Positions 23,925 through 30,405 of a stretch of DNA of 30,405 bases are shown here, piece after piece. The translations under genes and the position numbers were made by a program. The notes beneath the pieces are model-generated. The model saw only the letters and a list, made by a program, of their open reading frames with translations. It made no database searches and was not told the origin of the DNA. The stretch covers positions 1 through 30,405 of the forward strand of contig CBDCEX010000007.1 in NCBI GenBank assembly GCA_965216025.1, in the 5' to 3' direction. How positions within the stretch are numbered: position 1 is the stretch's first letter; each line of letters opens with the position of its first letter. The stretch is from JADFQT01 sp965216025 (GTDB lineage Bacteria > Chloroflexota > Dehalococcoidia > Lucifugimonadales > UBA3495).

Positions 23925-25055
23925 ATGAAAATCTACTATTTCAGCGAGTTTCCTTACCACGAGTATCCAGACGAAGAGGGGGAGAAATATCCCTCGTTGC
24001 GGCTGACCTTCCCCAATACCTACTTCGACCCGGGTAAAGGCACCGAGCTGTTTAAGCGTTACTTCGACGAGTCCATGTACGTGGACGAACTGGGCTTCGA
24101 CGGCATCATGGTCAACGAGCACCACAACACTCCCTCGTGCATGAACGCCTCCTGCAACCTGACCGCGGCGGTACTGGCCCGCACCACTCAGCAGGCCAAG
24201 ATTCTGCTTTTGGGCAACATCCTGCCGATTCACGATAATCCGGTGCGGCTGGCCGAAGAGATCGCCATGATCGACGTCATCTCTGGCGGTAGGGTCATCT
24301 CGGGAATGGTTCGCGGGACCGGCGTGGAGACCCTGGCCACCAACGGCAACCCGATGGACAATCGGGCCCGCTTTGAGGAGTGCCACGACTTGGTGATCAA
24401 GACCTGGACCACCCCCGGTCCCTTCCGCTGGGAGGGAGAGCACTACAATTTTCGGGTGGTCAATCCCTGGATGGTCCCGGTGCAAAAGCCCCATCCGCCG
24501 GTTTGGGTACCGGGCACCGCCAGCCCGGAGACGGCCCAGTGGGCCGCCCGCCACGGCTACACCTATGTGGCCTTCTTAACTCCCCTGGACGTGACCGAGG
24601 ACTTGTTCCAGATTTACCGGACCGCCGCCACTGAGGCCGGCCGCCAGACCGCCGCGCAAAACTTTGGCTACCTGATCTGCTGCTATGTGGCGGAGACTCA
24701 GGAGAAGGCCGACGAGCAAGCGCGACACTTCATCTGGCGGATGGGCACGACCACCAGAGGTCCCCGGGAGTACATGAACCCGGTGGGCTACCGAACCCAG
24801 GCCGGTGAGCAGGTGGCCGCCCGCCGGGCTATTCGCCCCTTGATTCAGCAGAGCTTTGAGGAGCTGAAGGAGAACTACCACATTGTCTGCGGCACGCCGG
24901 AGATGGTGCTGGAGACACTGGAGTATTTGCACAAACGGCTGGGCATGGAGCACCTGATCTTCTACGGCCAGGAGTCGCGCATGTCCCACGACGCGACCAT
25001 GAGCAACATCGGCCTCTTCGGCAAAGAGGTCCTGCCAACAATTCAGAAGTGGTAG
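23925..25055 (+). CDS. LLM-class flavin-dependent monooxygenase (bacterial luciferase-like)
   Basis: A 376-residue TIM-barrel flavoprotein of the luciferase-like family. Visible are the N-terminal KIYYFSEFPYHEYP strand, the conserved ELGFDGIMVNEHHNT block near residue 55, the LLLGNILPIHDNPVRLAEEIAMIDVISGGR block near 95-125, and KPHPPVWVPGTASPETAQWAARHG near 190. These use reduced flavin and O2 (or F420) to oxidise organic substrates; which cofactor and substrate apply cannot be read here. The length is normal. The start is ATG, with GGAG 9 nt upstream. It is transcribed alone, divergent from the serine hydrolase. Such genes are strongly expanded in SAR202-type Chloroflexota, which fits the proposed host. 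Confidence 0.93.
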   Translation: MKIYYFSEFPYHEYPDEEGEKYPSLRLTFPNTYFDPGKGTELFKRYFDESMYVDELGFDGIMVNEHHNTPSCMNASCNLTAAVLARTTQQAKILLLGNILPIHDNPVRLAEEIAMIDVISGGRVISGMVRGTGVETLATNGNPMDNRARFEECHDLVIKTWTTPGPFRWEGEHYNFRVVNPWMVPVQKPHPPVWVPGTASPETAQWAARHGYTYVAFLTPLDVTEDLFQIYRTAATEAGRQTAAQNFGYLICCYVAETQEKADEQARHFIWRMGTTTRGPREYMNPVGYRTQAGEQVAARRAIRPLIQQSFEELKENYHIVCGTPEMVLETLEYLHKRLGMEHLIFYGQESRMSHDATMSNIGLFGKEVLPTIQKW

Positions 25056-25084
25056 AGAGCAGGAAGGGGTCCCCGTGGCGGTGT

Positions 25085-25235
25085 ATTCGTCGCTCCGGCG
25101 AAAGCCGGAGCCCAGATGCCGCCCCCTGGTTGATGGGTAGATGAAGCTGGATTCCGGCGTTCGCCGGAATGACGGTGTTGGAAGCGCTGCCCAATCCGGT
25201 GTCGATGTAGAATCCACCTCGGCTTTGGTTTACGT
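25085..25235 (-). repeat. Dispersed hairpin repeat, family A, copy 2
   Basis: This is the inverted counterpart of 13269-13410. It contains GCTCCGGC-GAAA-GCCGGAGC (25092-25111) and ATTCCGGCG-TT-CGCCGGAAT (25151-25170), and the shared CGCTGCCCAATCC block. A short partial duplicate of its end (CCACCTTAGCTTTGGTTTTA) runs from about 25241 into the stop codon of the broken transglutaminase gene at 25258. Positions 25056-25257 hold no gene. Confidence 0.85.
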
Positions 25236-25257
25236 GGGTCCCACCTTAGCTTTGGTT

Positions 25258-25633
25258 TTAGCCTCTACCGGCCCGTAGCGCTGCCTTGAGTCCCCGCAGC
25301 TTGGGCCTTCCCTCCTCCACCAACTGGGAGGGGAAGGGTGGGGGGTCGTAGGCCGCCCGCCAGGCACCGTTGGTAAACCAATCGAGGTGGGATTTGGCCT
25401 CAGGAGTGACGGCCGTAGCCAGGGCAGAATAACCTCCCACCGTCTGCCTCGCCAGCCTCTGGCCGTTGCCACTACGTTGGAGCAGTTTTTCCGCCGCGGC
25501 ATAGAGCCGGAGAAACTCCCGGCGCCCCGGACCGGGCAGCGGAGCGTAAGGCAAACACCACCCCAATTTACTAGGGCGATTCGGACCCACCCACCTGAAT
25601 CGCCGCCAGCCCAGCGCGACGATGATAATTAAC
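25258..25633 (-). pseudogene. 3' fragment of the TgpA-type transglutaminase gene (DUF4129-like C-terminus)
   Basis: This is the C-terminal part of the disrupted gene, separated from the rest by the IS66 element. If the IS and one target copy are removed, the reading passes from GILSVGSLI directly into IIVALGWRRFR, completing a transmembrane helix. The cytoplasmic C-terminal domain then follows, with RREFLRLYAAAEKLLQ and the closing segment ending at TAA 25258-25260. This architecture, a last helix then a DUF4129-like tail, is normal for the TgpA/DUF3488 group. On its own the fragment has no good start or ribosome-binding site, so I do not treat it as a gene. Confidence 0.88.
25626..25633. repeat. 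Left target-site duplication of the IS66 element
   Basis: The 8 bases TAATTAAC immediately precede the left inverted repeat and recur exactly at 27065-27072. An 8-bp duplication is characteristic of IS66. Confidence 0.95.
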
Positions 25634-27064
25634 GTAACTGTTCAGACTTGATGAGGTGAATTGGCTCAAAGCCGTTGGAAAAACGCTGGCATGGCCGGGG
25701 GAGTTGTGGCATACCAGGGAGGTGGACACTGAACTAGACCTGAACGCGGCGAGTCGCGAAACTCTGCTGGAGATAATTGCCGGCCAGCGGGCAGTCATTG
25801 CCGATTTGCAAAGGCGGATTGGGGTTCTGGAATCCCGTCCCAACCGGCGCGGGTCGTCGGGGATGCCGGGTAATCAGCCGCACTCCAGCCGGCAAGCGCC
25901 GGAGAAAAAGGAGCCCAGAAAGCTGCGCCGCCATGGCTTCGCCCGCCAGCGCATGACTCCTACCCGGCGGGTGGAGCATGCCGTGGCGGTCTGTCCCGAC
26001 TGCGGGACTCACCTGAACGGCGGATGGGTACAGCGAACTCGGGAAGTCATTGAGCTACCGGTGGCTCCGGTAGAAGTGACCGAGCACGCCCTGGTAGCCC
26101 GCATCTGTCCGGTATGCCAGCGGCGCCGGCTGCCCAAAGAGGCCCTGCAGGGGGTGGTTCTGGGCCAGCAGCGCCTGGGGGTCAATCTGGTAAGCCTGAT
26201 GGTGACCCTGCGGGAGGAGGGACGGTTGCCCATAAGAATCATCCAATGGTACCTGGAGACCGTCCATCAGTTGCACCTGAGTGTTGGTGCCATCGTCCAG
26301 GCCGTCCATGGAGTAGCCCGTCAGGCTGAGACGGCGGTGCGAGAGGTGCTCGAGCAAGTCCGCGCCAGTCCCGTGGTGCAGGGCGACGAAACCGGCTGGC
26401 GCCAGGACGGGAGCAACGGCTATGTTTGGACCTTCAGCACTCCCAGCGAACGATACTTCCTGCGTCGGGGTCGGGATAAGGGGGTGGTGGATGAGGTGCT
26501 GGATTCCTCCTTCAGCGGAGTGTTGGTCAGTGATTTCTACGCCGCCTATAACCACTACCCGGGCCTGAAGCAACGGTGCTGGGCTCATCTGCTGCGGGAT
26601 ATCCATGACCTGAAAGGGTTGTACCCAGAAGACGCTGGGCTGGCTCGGTGGGCCGAGGCGGTTCACCAGGTCTACACGGAGGCCAAGGCCTCGGTCCTTC
26701 CCCGAGCCCAGCCAGGCCATCGCACCCAGCTAATGCTGGAGGAGAAACTAATGGTCTTGGCGCGGCCTTTCCTTAAAGATCCCCTGGCGGTTCAGGCCAA
26801 GCTCTGCCGGCGCATGGAACGGTTCATCAAGGAACTGTTTGTCTTCGTGTCGGACCCAGCCGTGCCCTCAGACAACAACGCCGCCGAGCGGAGCCTGCGG
26901 CATCTGGTAACCAGTCGCAAGATCAGCGGCGGCACCCGCTCAGGGCAGGGCACCGACAGCAAGATGACCTTGGCATCCCTCTTTGGCACCTGGCGGGCTA
27001 GAGGTCTCAATCCCCTCCTGGAATGCCGCCGGTTGCTCACTTCCCCTCAAATCTGAACACTTAC
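25634..27064 (+). mobile_element. Complete IS66-family element, 1431 bp, single-ORF type
   Basis: The left end GTAACTGTTCAGACTTGA (25634-25651) and the complement of 27047-27064, GTAAGTGTTCAGATTTGA, match at 16 of 18 positions. The element is flanked by perfect 8-bp duplications. It encodes only one transposase and lacks the tnpA and tnpB accessory genes of the larger IS66 type, so it belongs with the single-gene (ISBst12-like) group. Both ends, the ORF and the duplications are intact, pointing to a recent and possibly still active insertion. It sits on the plus strand inside the minus-strand transglutaminase gene. Confidence 0.95.
25656..27056 (+). CDS. IS66-family transposase
   Basis: A 466-residue, full-length DDE transposase. 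An N-terminal Leu/Arg-rich helical region (residues 25-65) is followed by a basic linker, then a zinc-binding domain with CPDC (113-116) and CPVC (151-154). The catalytic core has Asp244 in VQGDETGW, Asp293 in VSDFYAAY and Glu411 in DNNAAERSLR. All three acidic residues are present. The start is GTG at 25656, only 4 nt inside the left inverted repeat, and the TGA at 27054 lies within the right one, so almost the whole element is coding. No strong ribosome-binding site is seen; the GATGAGG just upstream may serve. Confidence 0.95.
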   Translation: MNWLKAVGKTLAWPGELWHTREVDTELDLNAASRETLLEIIAGQRAVIADLQRRIGVLESRPNRRGSSGMPGNQPHSSRQAPEKKEPRKLRRHGFARQRMTPTRRVEHAVAVCPDCGTHLNGGWVQRTREVIELPVAPVEVTEHALVARICPVCQRRRLPKEALQGVVLGQQRLGVNLVSLMVTLREEGRLPIRIIQWYLETVHQLHLSVGAIVQAVHGVARQAETAVREVLEQVRASPVVQGDETGWRQDGSNGYVWTFSTPSERYFLRRGRDKGVVDEVLDSSFSGVLVSDFYAAYNHYPGLKQRCWAHLLRDIHDLKGLYPEDAGLARWAEAVHQVYTEAKASVLPRAQPGHRTQLMLEEKLMVLARPFLKDPLAVQAKLCRRMERFIKELFVFVSDPAVPSDNNAAERSLRHLVTSRKISGGTRSGQGTDSKMTLASLFGTWRARGLNPLLECRRLLTSPQI

Positions 27065-27072
27065 TAATTAAC
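27065..27072. repeat. Right target-site duplication of the IS66 element
   Basis: TAATTAAC directly follows the right inverted repeat and is identical to 25626-25633. Confidence 0.95.
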
Positions 27073-28953
27073 GAGCCGACCGATAGAATCCCCGCCAGAC
27101 CCCGAACGTCCAAGCCCTGGCTCAGCAAGGCGGCGATCTTGGAAGGCGTGGCCTTGACCGTTTGGTAAGCCTCCTCACCGAACCCGCCACCAAAAAGATA
27201 GCCAACTCCAGCATCCGTGTTAAACAGCAGGGTGATGTCGGGACGTGGCGCGCTGTCCACGGGCACCCAACCCTGATCCGCGAAATACACCTCGGCCCAG
27301 GCATGGGCGTCACTCTCCCGCACCATGTAAGCGCCGGACAAGGGGTCGCGGATTCCGGGCAGATATCCCATCGCCAGGCGGGAGGGCAATCCGGAGGCTC
27401 GAGCCAGCATCACGGTGGCGGTGGCGTAGTCCATGGCGGTGCCGGGGTGGTTTTTCAAAAAAGAATTCCTCCAGCGTCGCCACGGAAGTCAGACGGCCCG
27501 GCTCTTTGGGGTCGAAGGTTTGCTGGCTATCCAGGTAGACCAGGATGCGCTCCACCTCGGCGAAATCGGTTTCCGCATCTAGGGTGATGCGCCGGGCCAG
27601 CTCTCGCAGCCGGGCAGATTTGGGAGGCAGGAGCAAATAGCGCGAACTGGTGCGTCCGGCTCGACTTTCCCTTAGACCATCCGGTGTATGCAGGGGATGG
27701 GCCGATAGCACCCGATAGGAATCCCCGGCCCGGACTCCGGTTTCCTCCCCGGTGGCCTGCAATGACCCTTCCTCCGCGATAACCCGGATGCCTCGATATC
27801 CGGTGAATACCGCCCCCGGCCGGTCCTTCTGAATGAAAAAGGTCTGCCCATAGCGCAATCGGTTATCCAAACCGAAGCTTTCCCCGTTGTGCCAGAGTCG
27901 GGATCCGCCACTGTAGAGGGTCAAGTTGTGGGTCCGGCTGGATTCTCTCCAATACCGACCGTCGTAGGCGTCCATGGTGCTGCCCCGCCAGTAGCTGGCG
28001 ACTTTACTCCGCACGAAGAACACCACGTCGCCATTTTCATACTGTCCGTAGAGGTTTCCCTGGTATCCGCCGGACGGACTGCGCAGACCCGGCGTCTGGA
28101 TCAGATTCTGGGCATCACCAGCCAAACCTGGGAAGTCCAGGCTGTCACCCCAACTGCCCGTGCCAGGGATCTGAGCATATTCCCCGGGCAGGGGATATTC
28201 CTGATCCGGTTGCAACGGGATGCTGGAGGGATTAACCAAGGGCATCGCGGTAATGGAGTCCAATGAGTTGCTGGAGAAGGGCAAAATCGCCACATCGGGC
28301 AATCCCAGGCTGGTTTGACCCCGGGGCATTACCCAGAAAGCCAGGCCGGCCAGCAAAAAAACGGCACAGGCGGCGCTGACCCAGAATATTAAGACGCTAG
28401 GCTGGCCGCGTCTCCAAAGCACTCGAGCCGAGCGGACCCCGTCCTCCAAGAAACTGACCGCCAGGAAGGCCAGCAGCAACACCATGAAACCGATGATGAA
28501 GATAGTGAATCCGGCGTCGAAGGCCTGTTGACTGGCAAAAAACAGCACAATCCCGCTGAAGACTATGCCGGTGTACAGGCCACCCCGGGTCCGCATGTCA
28601 AAGCTGGAAATGGCCTGCACCAGCACCAGGAATTGTCCCAACGGCACCCAGTCGCCGCTGAGGGCCTCCAGCATCTGCCCTCGCATCAGGAAGGACAGGG
28701 TTATGATCAACCCGGCGATACCCAGAGCCACTAACCGAGAGGGCCGGCGGCGGCGCCACCAGCTGATGCCGTGGCCCAGCGTAGCCAGGCTAGCTCCTCC
28801 CAGAGTAAACCAGGGACTTCCGCCGGCCCAGAGCAGTCCCAGGGCGGCTAGCCAGACAAAGACCACCCCAATAGTGCGCAGACGGAGGGAATCTTCGATA
28901 CGGGGTGAGAAAAGCCCGCGAAATACCCGGAATATCCCGGTCAACGGCTTCAA
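27065..28953 (-). pseudogene. 5' part of a TgpA-type transglutaminase-like membrane protein (DUF3488), frameshifted
   Basis: The start is TTG 28953 with GAGAGGAA just upstream. The first 210 residues hold six to seven hydrophobic helices. An extracytoplasmic region then leads into the transglutaminase core. The frame shifts inside 27451-27462 (runs of A5 and T6 on the coding strand). Removing one base gives LEEF-x-FENHPGTAMDYATA and then SDAHAWAEVYF (His) and WVPVDSAP (Asp). At the position of the usual catalytic Cys the residue is Ala. With one base removed and the IS excised, the two parts make exactly 752 codons with the stop. The gene follows DUF58, its normal partner. It is inactivated at least by the IS. 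Confidence 0.9.
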
Positions 28954-29087
28954 TATTCCTCTCTGGGCGGGATTTCCCAGATCCTCGGGATCCAGGGACA
29001 GGGGGTCATTCTACCCCGCGTTAGTGAGTGTCAAGCCGGCCGTCCTACTGCCTCAATTCCCATCAATATTCCCAGCTGGCGTTGCGC

Positions 29088-29185
29088 GCCCTTCGGCTGC
29101 GCTCAGGATAAACTCCGCGAAGCAATCTCGTGAGGGTAAGGAGAGATTGCTTCGGATCCGCGGCCCTCGCAAGGACATTTGAAAG
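29088..29185 (+). repeat. Dispersed hairpin repeat, family B, copy 2
   Basis: The stem CGAAGCAATCT (29118-29128) pairs with AGATTGCTTCG (29144-29154) across a 15-nt loop, the same geometry as copy 1. The leading 41 bases match 15100-15140 inverted, with one mismatch. It lies between the DUF58 and transglutaminase genes and separates two genes that are usually adjacent. The rest of 28954-29249 holds nothing else I can identify. Confidence 0.9.
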
Positions 29186-29249
29186 ACCCTGGTCCTGCTG
29201 CCTCAATTTCCTGGTGCTGGGGGAGGTTTGGCGCATGATGAGAGTTTAT

Positions 29250-30405
29250 TTAGGCTGCCCTTTGGCGAAGAAAAGCCGGAGCTTCCAAGCCCTCCAGTTG
29301 CTTCAGGGCCTGAGGCAGTTGCCCCGGGCGGCACCTGATTACTTGACCTCCGGCGCAGGCGAGCTCATCCAGCAAATCGTCGCAGGAATCCGGCTCGCCA
29401 AACCCTTCCAGCGTTACCACAACCAGCCGATTCAAATTCAGTCCAGCCAAGCTAATGGCTCGCGCGCTCTGCCGGTCTCCCGTGGAAAAGACCGCCAGGG
29501 CGCTACTTCCGGCGGGGAGTTTGCCCAGCGACTGGGGTAGGCTGGGTCCTTGCCCGGGTTCCGCCAACGCCAGAGATCTGAGCAGCCGCTGCCAGTTATC
29601 TCCGGCTGGGGGTCCGGCGGCCGCCAGTTCGGCGTATAATCCGGCGCCCAGAGCGCCTCCCCAGACCTGGACCGGCACTCGATGCAGTCGCGCGTAGTTG
29701 GCGACGCTGGCTACCAGCTTGATGCGGTACTCCAGGCTGGATTCCCGGCTTTCACCCCAGTTCTGGGTGGCATCGAATAACAGATGAAGGGTGGGGTCTT
29801 GGGGATCTTCAAATTCTCTTACCATCGGGCGGCCCATTCTGGCCGTGTTGCGCCAGTGGATGTGGCGCCGGGGGTCGCCGGGAATATAGGGGCGAGAGCC
29901 GGCGGTCTCCAGTCCCAGGCGCGACTTTTGGGTCTGCACTCTATCTCCGGCCAGCCCATCGACCAGGTACAAACAATTCAGGGGATAAATTTGCGGGTAT
30001 ACCAATACCTGTTGGGGCTGGGCCAGCCGAACCCGGCGGCGGAATAATCCAAAGGGAGCGGAGGATTCAGCCACGACCGGCTCCAGAGAATGCGTTCCCC
30101 TCTGATAGGCGGACACGGTGGCCGGCAACGCGATCTCGCCGGAACCGGCCAGCTTGCTGACGAAAAAGCGGAATTGGCGGCCCTCCGGAGCGGCCAGGGT
30201 GCACCCGTAGGACAGGCTAAGGAAGAATTTGGGCCAGAACCCCCGGTTTCGCAGGGAAAGGTCTATCCGCACCGTGGCTCCCTCGGCGGGTCCGCCGGAA
30301 CCTTCCCTGGGTCTTTCCTCGATTCCTTCCTCCGGTCCCTCCCAAGATAATTTTCGCCGGGCGTCCAGGAATGGCACGCCCAACCAGGGCAAAAAGGCCG
30401 ACAGA
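29250..30405 (-). CDS. DUF58 domain protein (partial, 5' end outside window)
   Basis: At least 384 residues; the frame is open to the window edge with a hydrophobic LSAFLPWLGVPFL segment, so the true start and the N-terminal helices lie beyond 30405. The DUF58 signature SRPYIPGDPRRHIHWRNTAR is clear, followed by PMVREFED and LHLLFDATQNW, the start of a von Willebrand A-like fold. DUF58 proteins are usually encoded beside a MoxR AAA+ ATPase and a TgpA-type transglutaminase, and the latter follows here. The role is thought to involve the cell envelope or maturation of surface complexes, but it is not defined. Confidence 0.93.
   Translation of the reverse strand, partial: LSAFLPWLGVPFLDARRKLSWEGPEEGIEERPREGSGGPAEGATVRIDLSLRNRGFWPKFFLSLSYGCTLAAPEGRQFRFFVSKLAGSGEIALPATVSAYQRGTHSLEPVVAESSAPFGLFRRRVRLAQPQQVLVYPQIYPLNCLYLVDGLAGDRVQTQKSRLGLETAGSRPYIPGDPRRHIHWRNTARMGRPMVREFEDPQDPTLHLLFDATQNWGESRESSLEYRIKLVASVANYARLHRVPVQVWGGALGAGLYAELAAAGPPAGDNWQRLLRSLALAEPGQGPSLPQSLGKLPAGSSALAVFSTGDRQSARAISLAGLNLNRLVVVTLEGFGEPDSCDDLLDELACAGGQVIRCRPGQLPQALKQLEGLEAPAFLRQRAA

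Noticed and set aside
23889..24554. A 221-residue minus-strand ORF opposite the LLM monooxygenase
   Set aside because: It is an antisense shadow of a strongly conserved gene, and its translation resembles no family I know.
25258..25590. Stand-alone 110-residue gene
   Set aside because: It continues exactly the frame of the interrupted transglutaminase and has no start signal of its own.
26055..26720. A 221-residue ORF antisense to the IS66 transposase
   Set aside because: It is a high-GC shadow of the transposase, with no ribosome-binding site or recognisable domain.
28528..29182. Plus-strand ORFs over the transglutaminase N-terminus and repeat B
   Set aside because: They are Arg/Pro-rich translations antisense to a membrane-protein gene and run through a non-coding repeat.
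1..30405. Phage, defence, toxin-antitoxin or biosynthetic gene cluster
   Set aside because: I looked for integrases, nucleases, restriction or helicase motifs, NRPS/PKS or RiPP signatures and paired small toxin genes. None was found beyond the two IS elements.

Overview
This 30.4 kb window is about 58-60% GC by eye and uses TTG and GTG starts freely. It reads as a chromosomal segment of an aerobic bacterium, most likely Chloroflexota (Dehalococcoidia or SAR202-like). This is an inference from three things: an aerobic caa3-type oxidase cluster, a mix of LLM flavin monooxygenase, SDR, MmgE/PrpD and serine-hydrolase genes, and dispersed hairpin repeats of a kind common in that phylum. No rRNA or marker gene is present to confirm it.

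Layout. 1-416: tRNA-Arg(CCU) and tRNA-Ala(CGC) in tandem on the minus strand behind a plausible sigma70 promoter. 417-1657: a carboxylesterase and a divergent DUF952 protein. 1820-8466 (minus): a complete A-type caa3 cytochrome c oxidase module, ctaA-ctaB (heme A synthesis, overlapping by 8 nt), then ctaC-ctaD-ctaE-subunit IV with its own promoter. Both subunit II and the subunit IV protein carry a C-terminal cytochrome c domain. 8587-10986 (plus): ABC-2 exporter ATPase, permease and a small lipoprotein, followed by a 52-residue cysteine-pair microprotein at 11219. 11406-14904 (minus): a thioredoxin-fold lipoprotein overlapping an SDR that lacks the catalytic triad, then an MmgE/PrpD protein. 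15.0-16.1 kb: repeats and two small membrane proteins. 16159-17085: thioredoxin reductase. 17.1-18.9 kb: an IS1380-family element with a frameshifted transposase. 19083-23734 (minus): ureohydrolase, MFS transporter, metallo-beta-lactamase-fold hydrolase and serine beta-lactamase-like hydrolase. 23925-25055 (plus): LLM flavin monooxygenase. 25258-30405 (minus): a DUF58 / TgpA-type transglutaminase pair; the transglutaminase gene is broken by an intact 1431-bp IS66-family element with a perfect 8-bp target duplication, and also by a one-base frameshift.

The genes fall into separate jobs: terminal respiration with heme A supply; an exporter; a scattered set of oxidoreductases and hydrolases typical of organic-compound catabolism; and a DUF58-transglutaminase envelope locus that has been inactivated. 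I see no CRISPR array, phage module, defence system or secondary-metabolite cluster. The most notable observations are the clean IS66 disruption of tgpA, the Cys-to-Ala change at the expected transglutaminase nucleophile, the cytochrome c fusion to oxidase subunit IV, a 15-bp periodic repeat in front of ctaA, and two families of long dispersed hairpin repeats.
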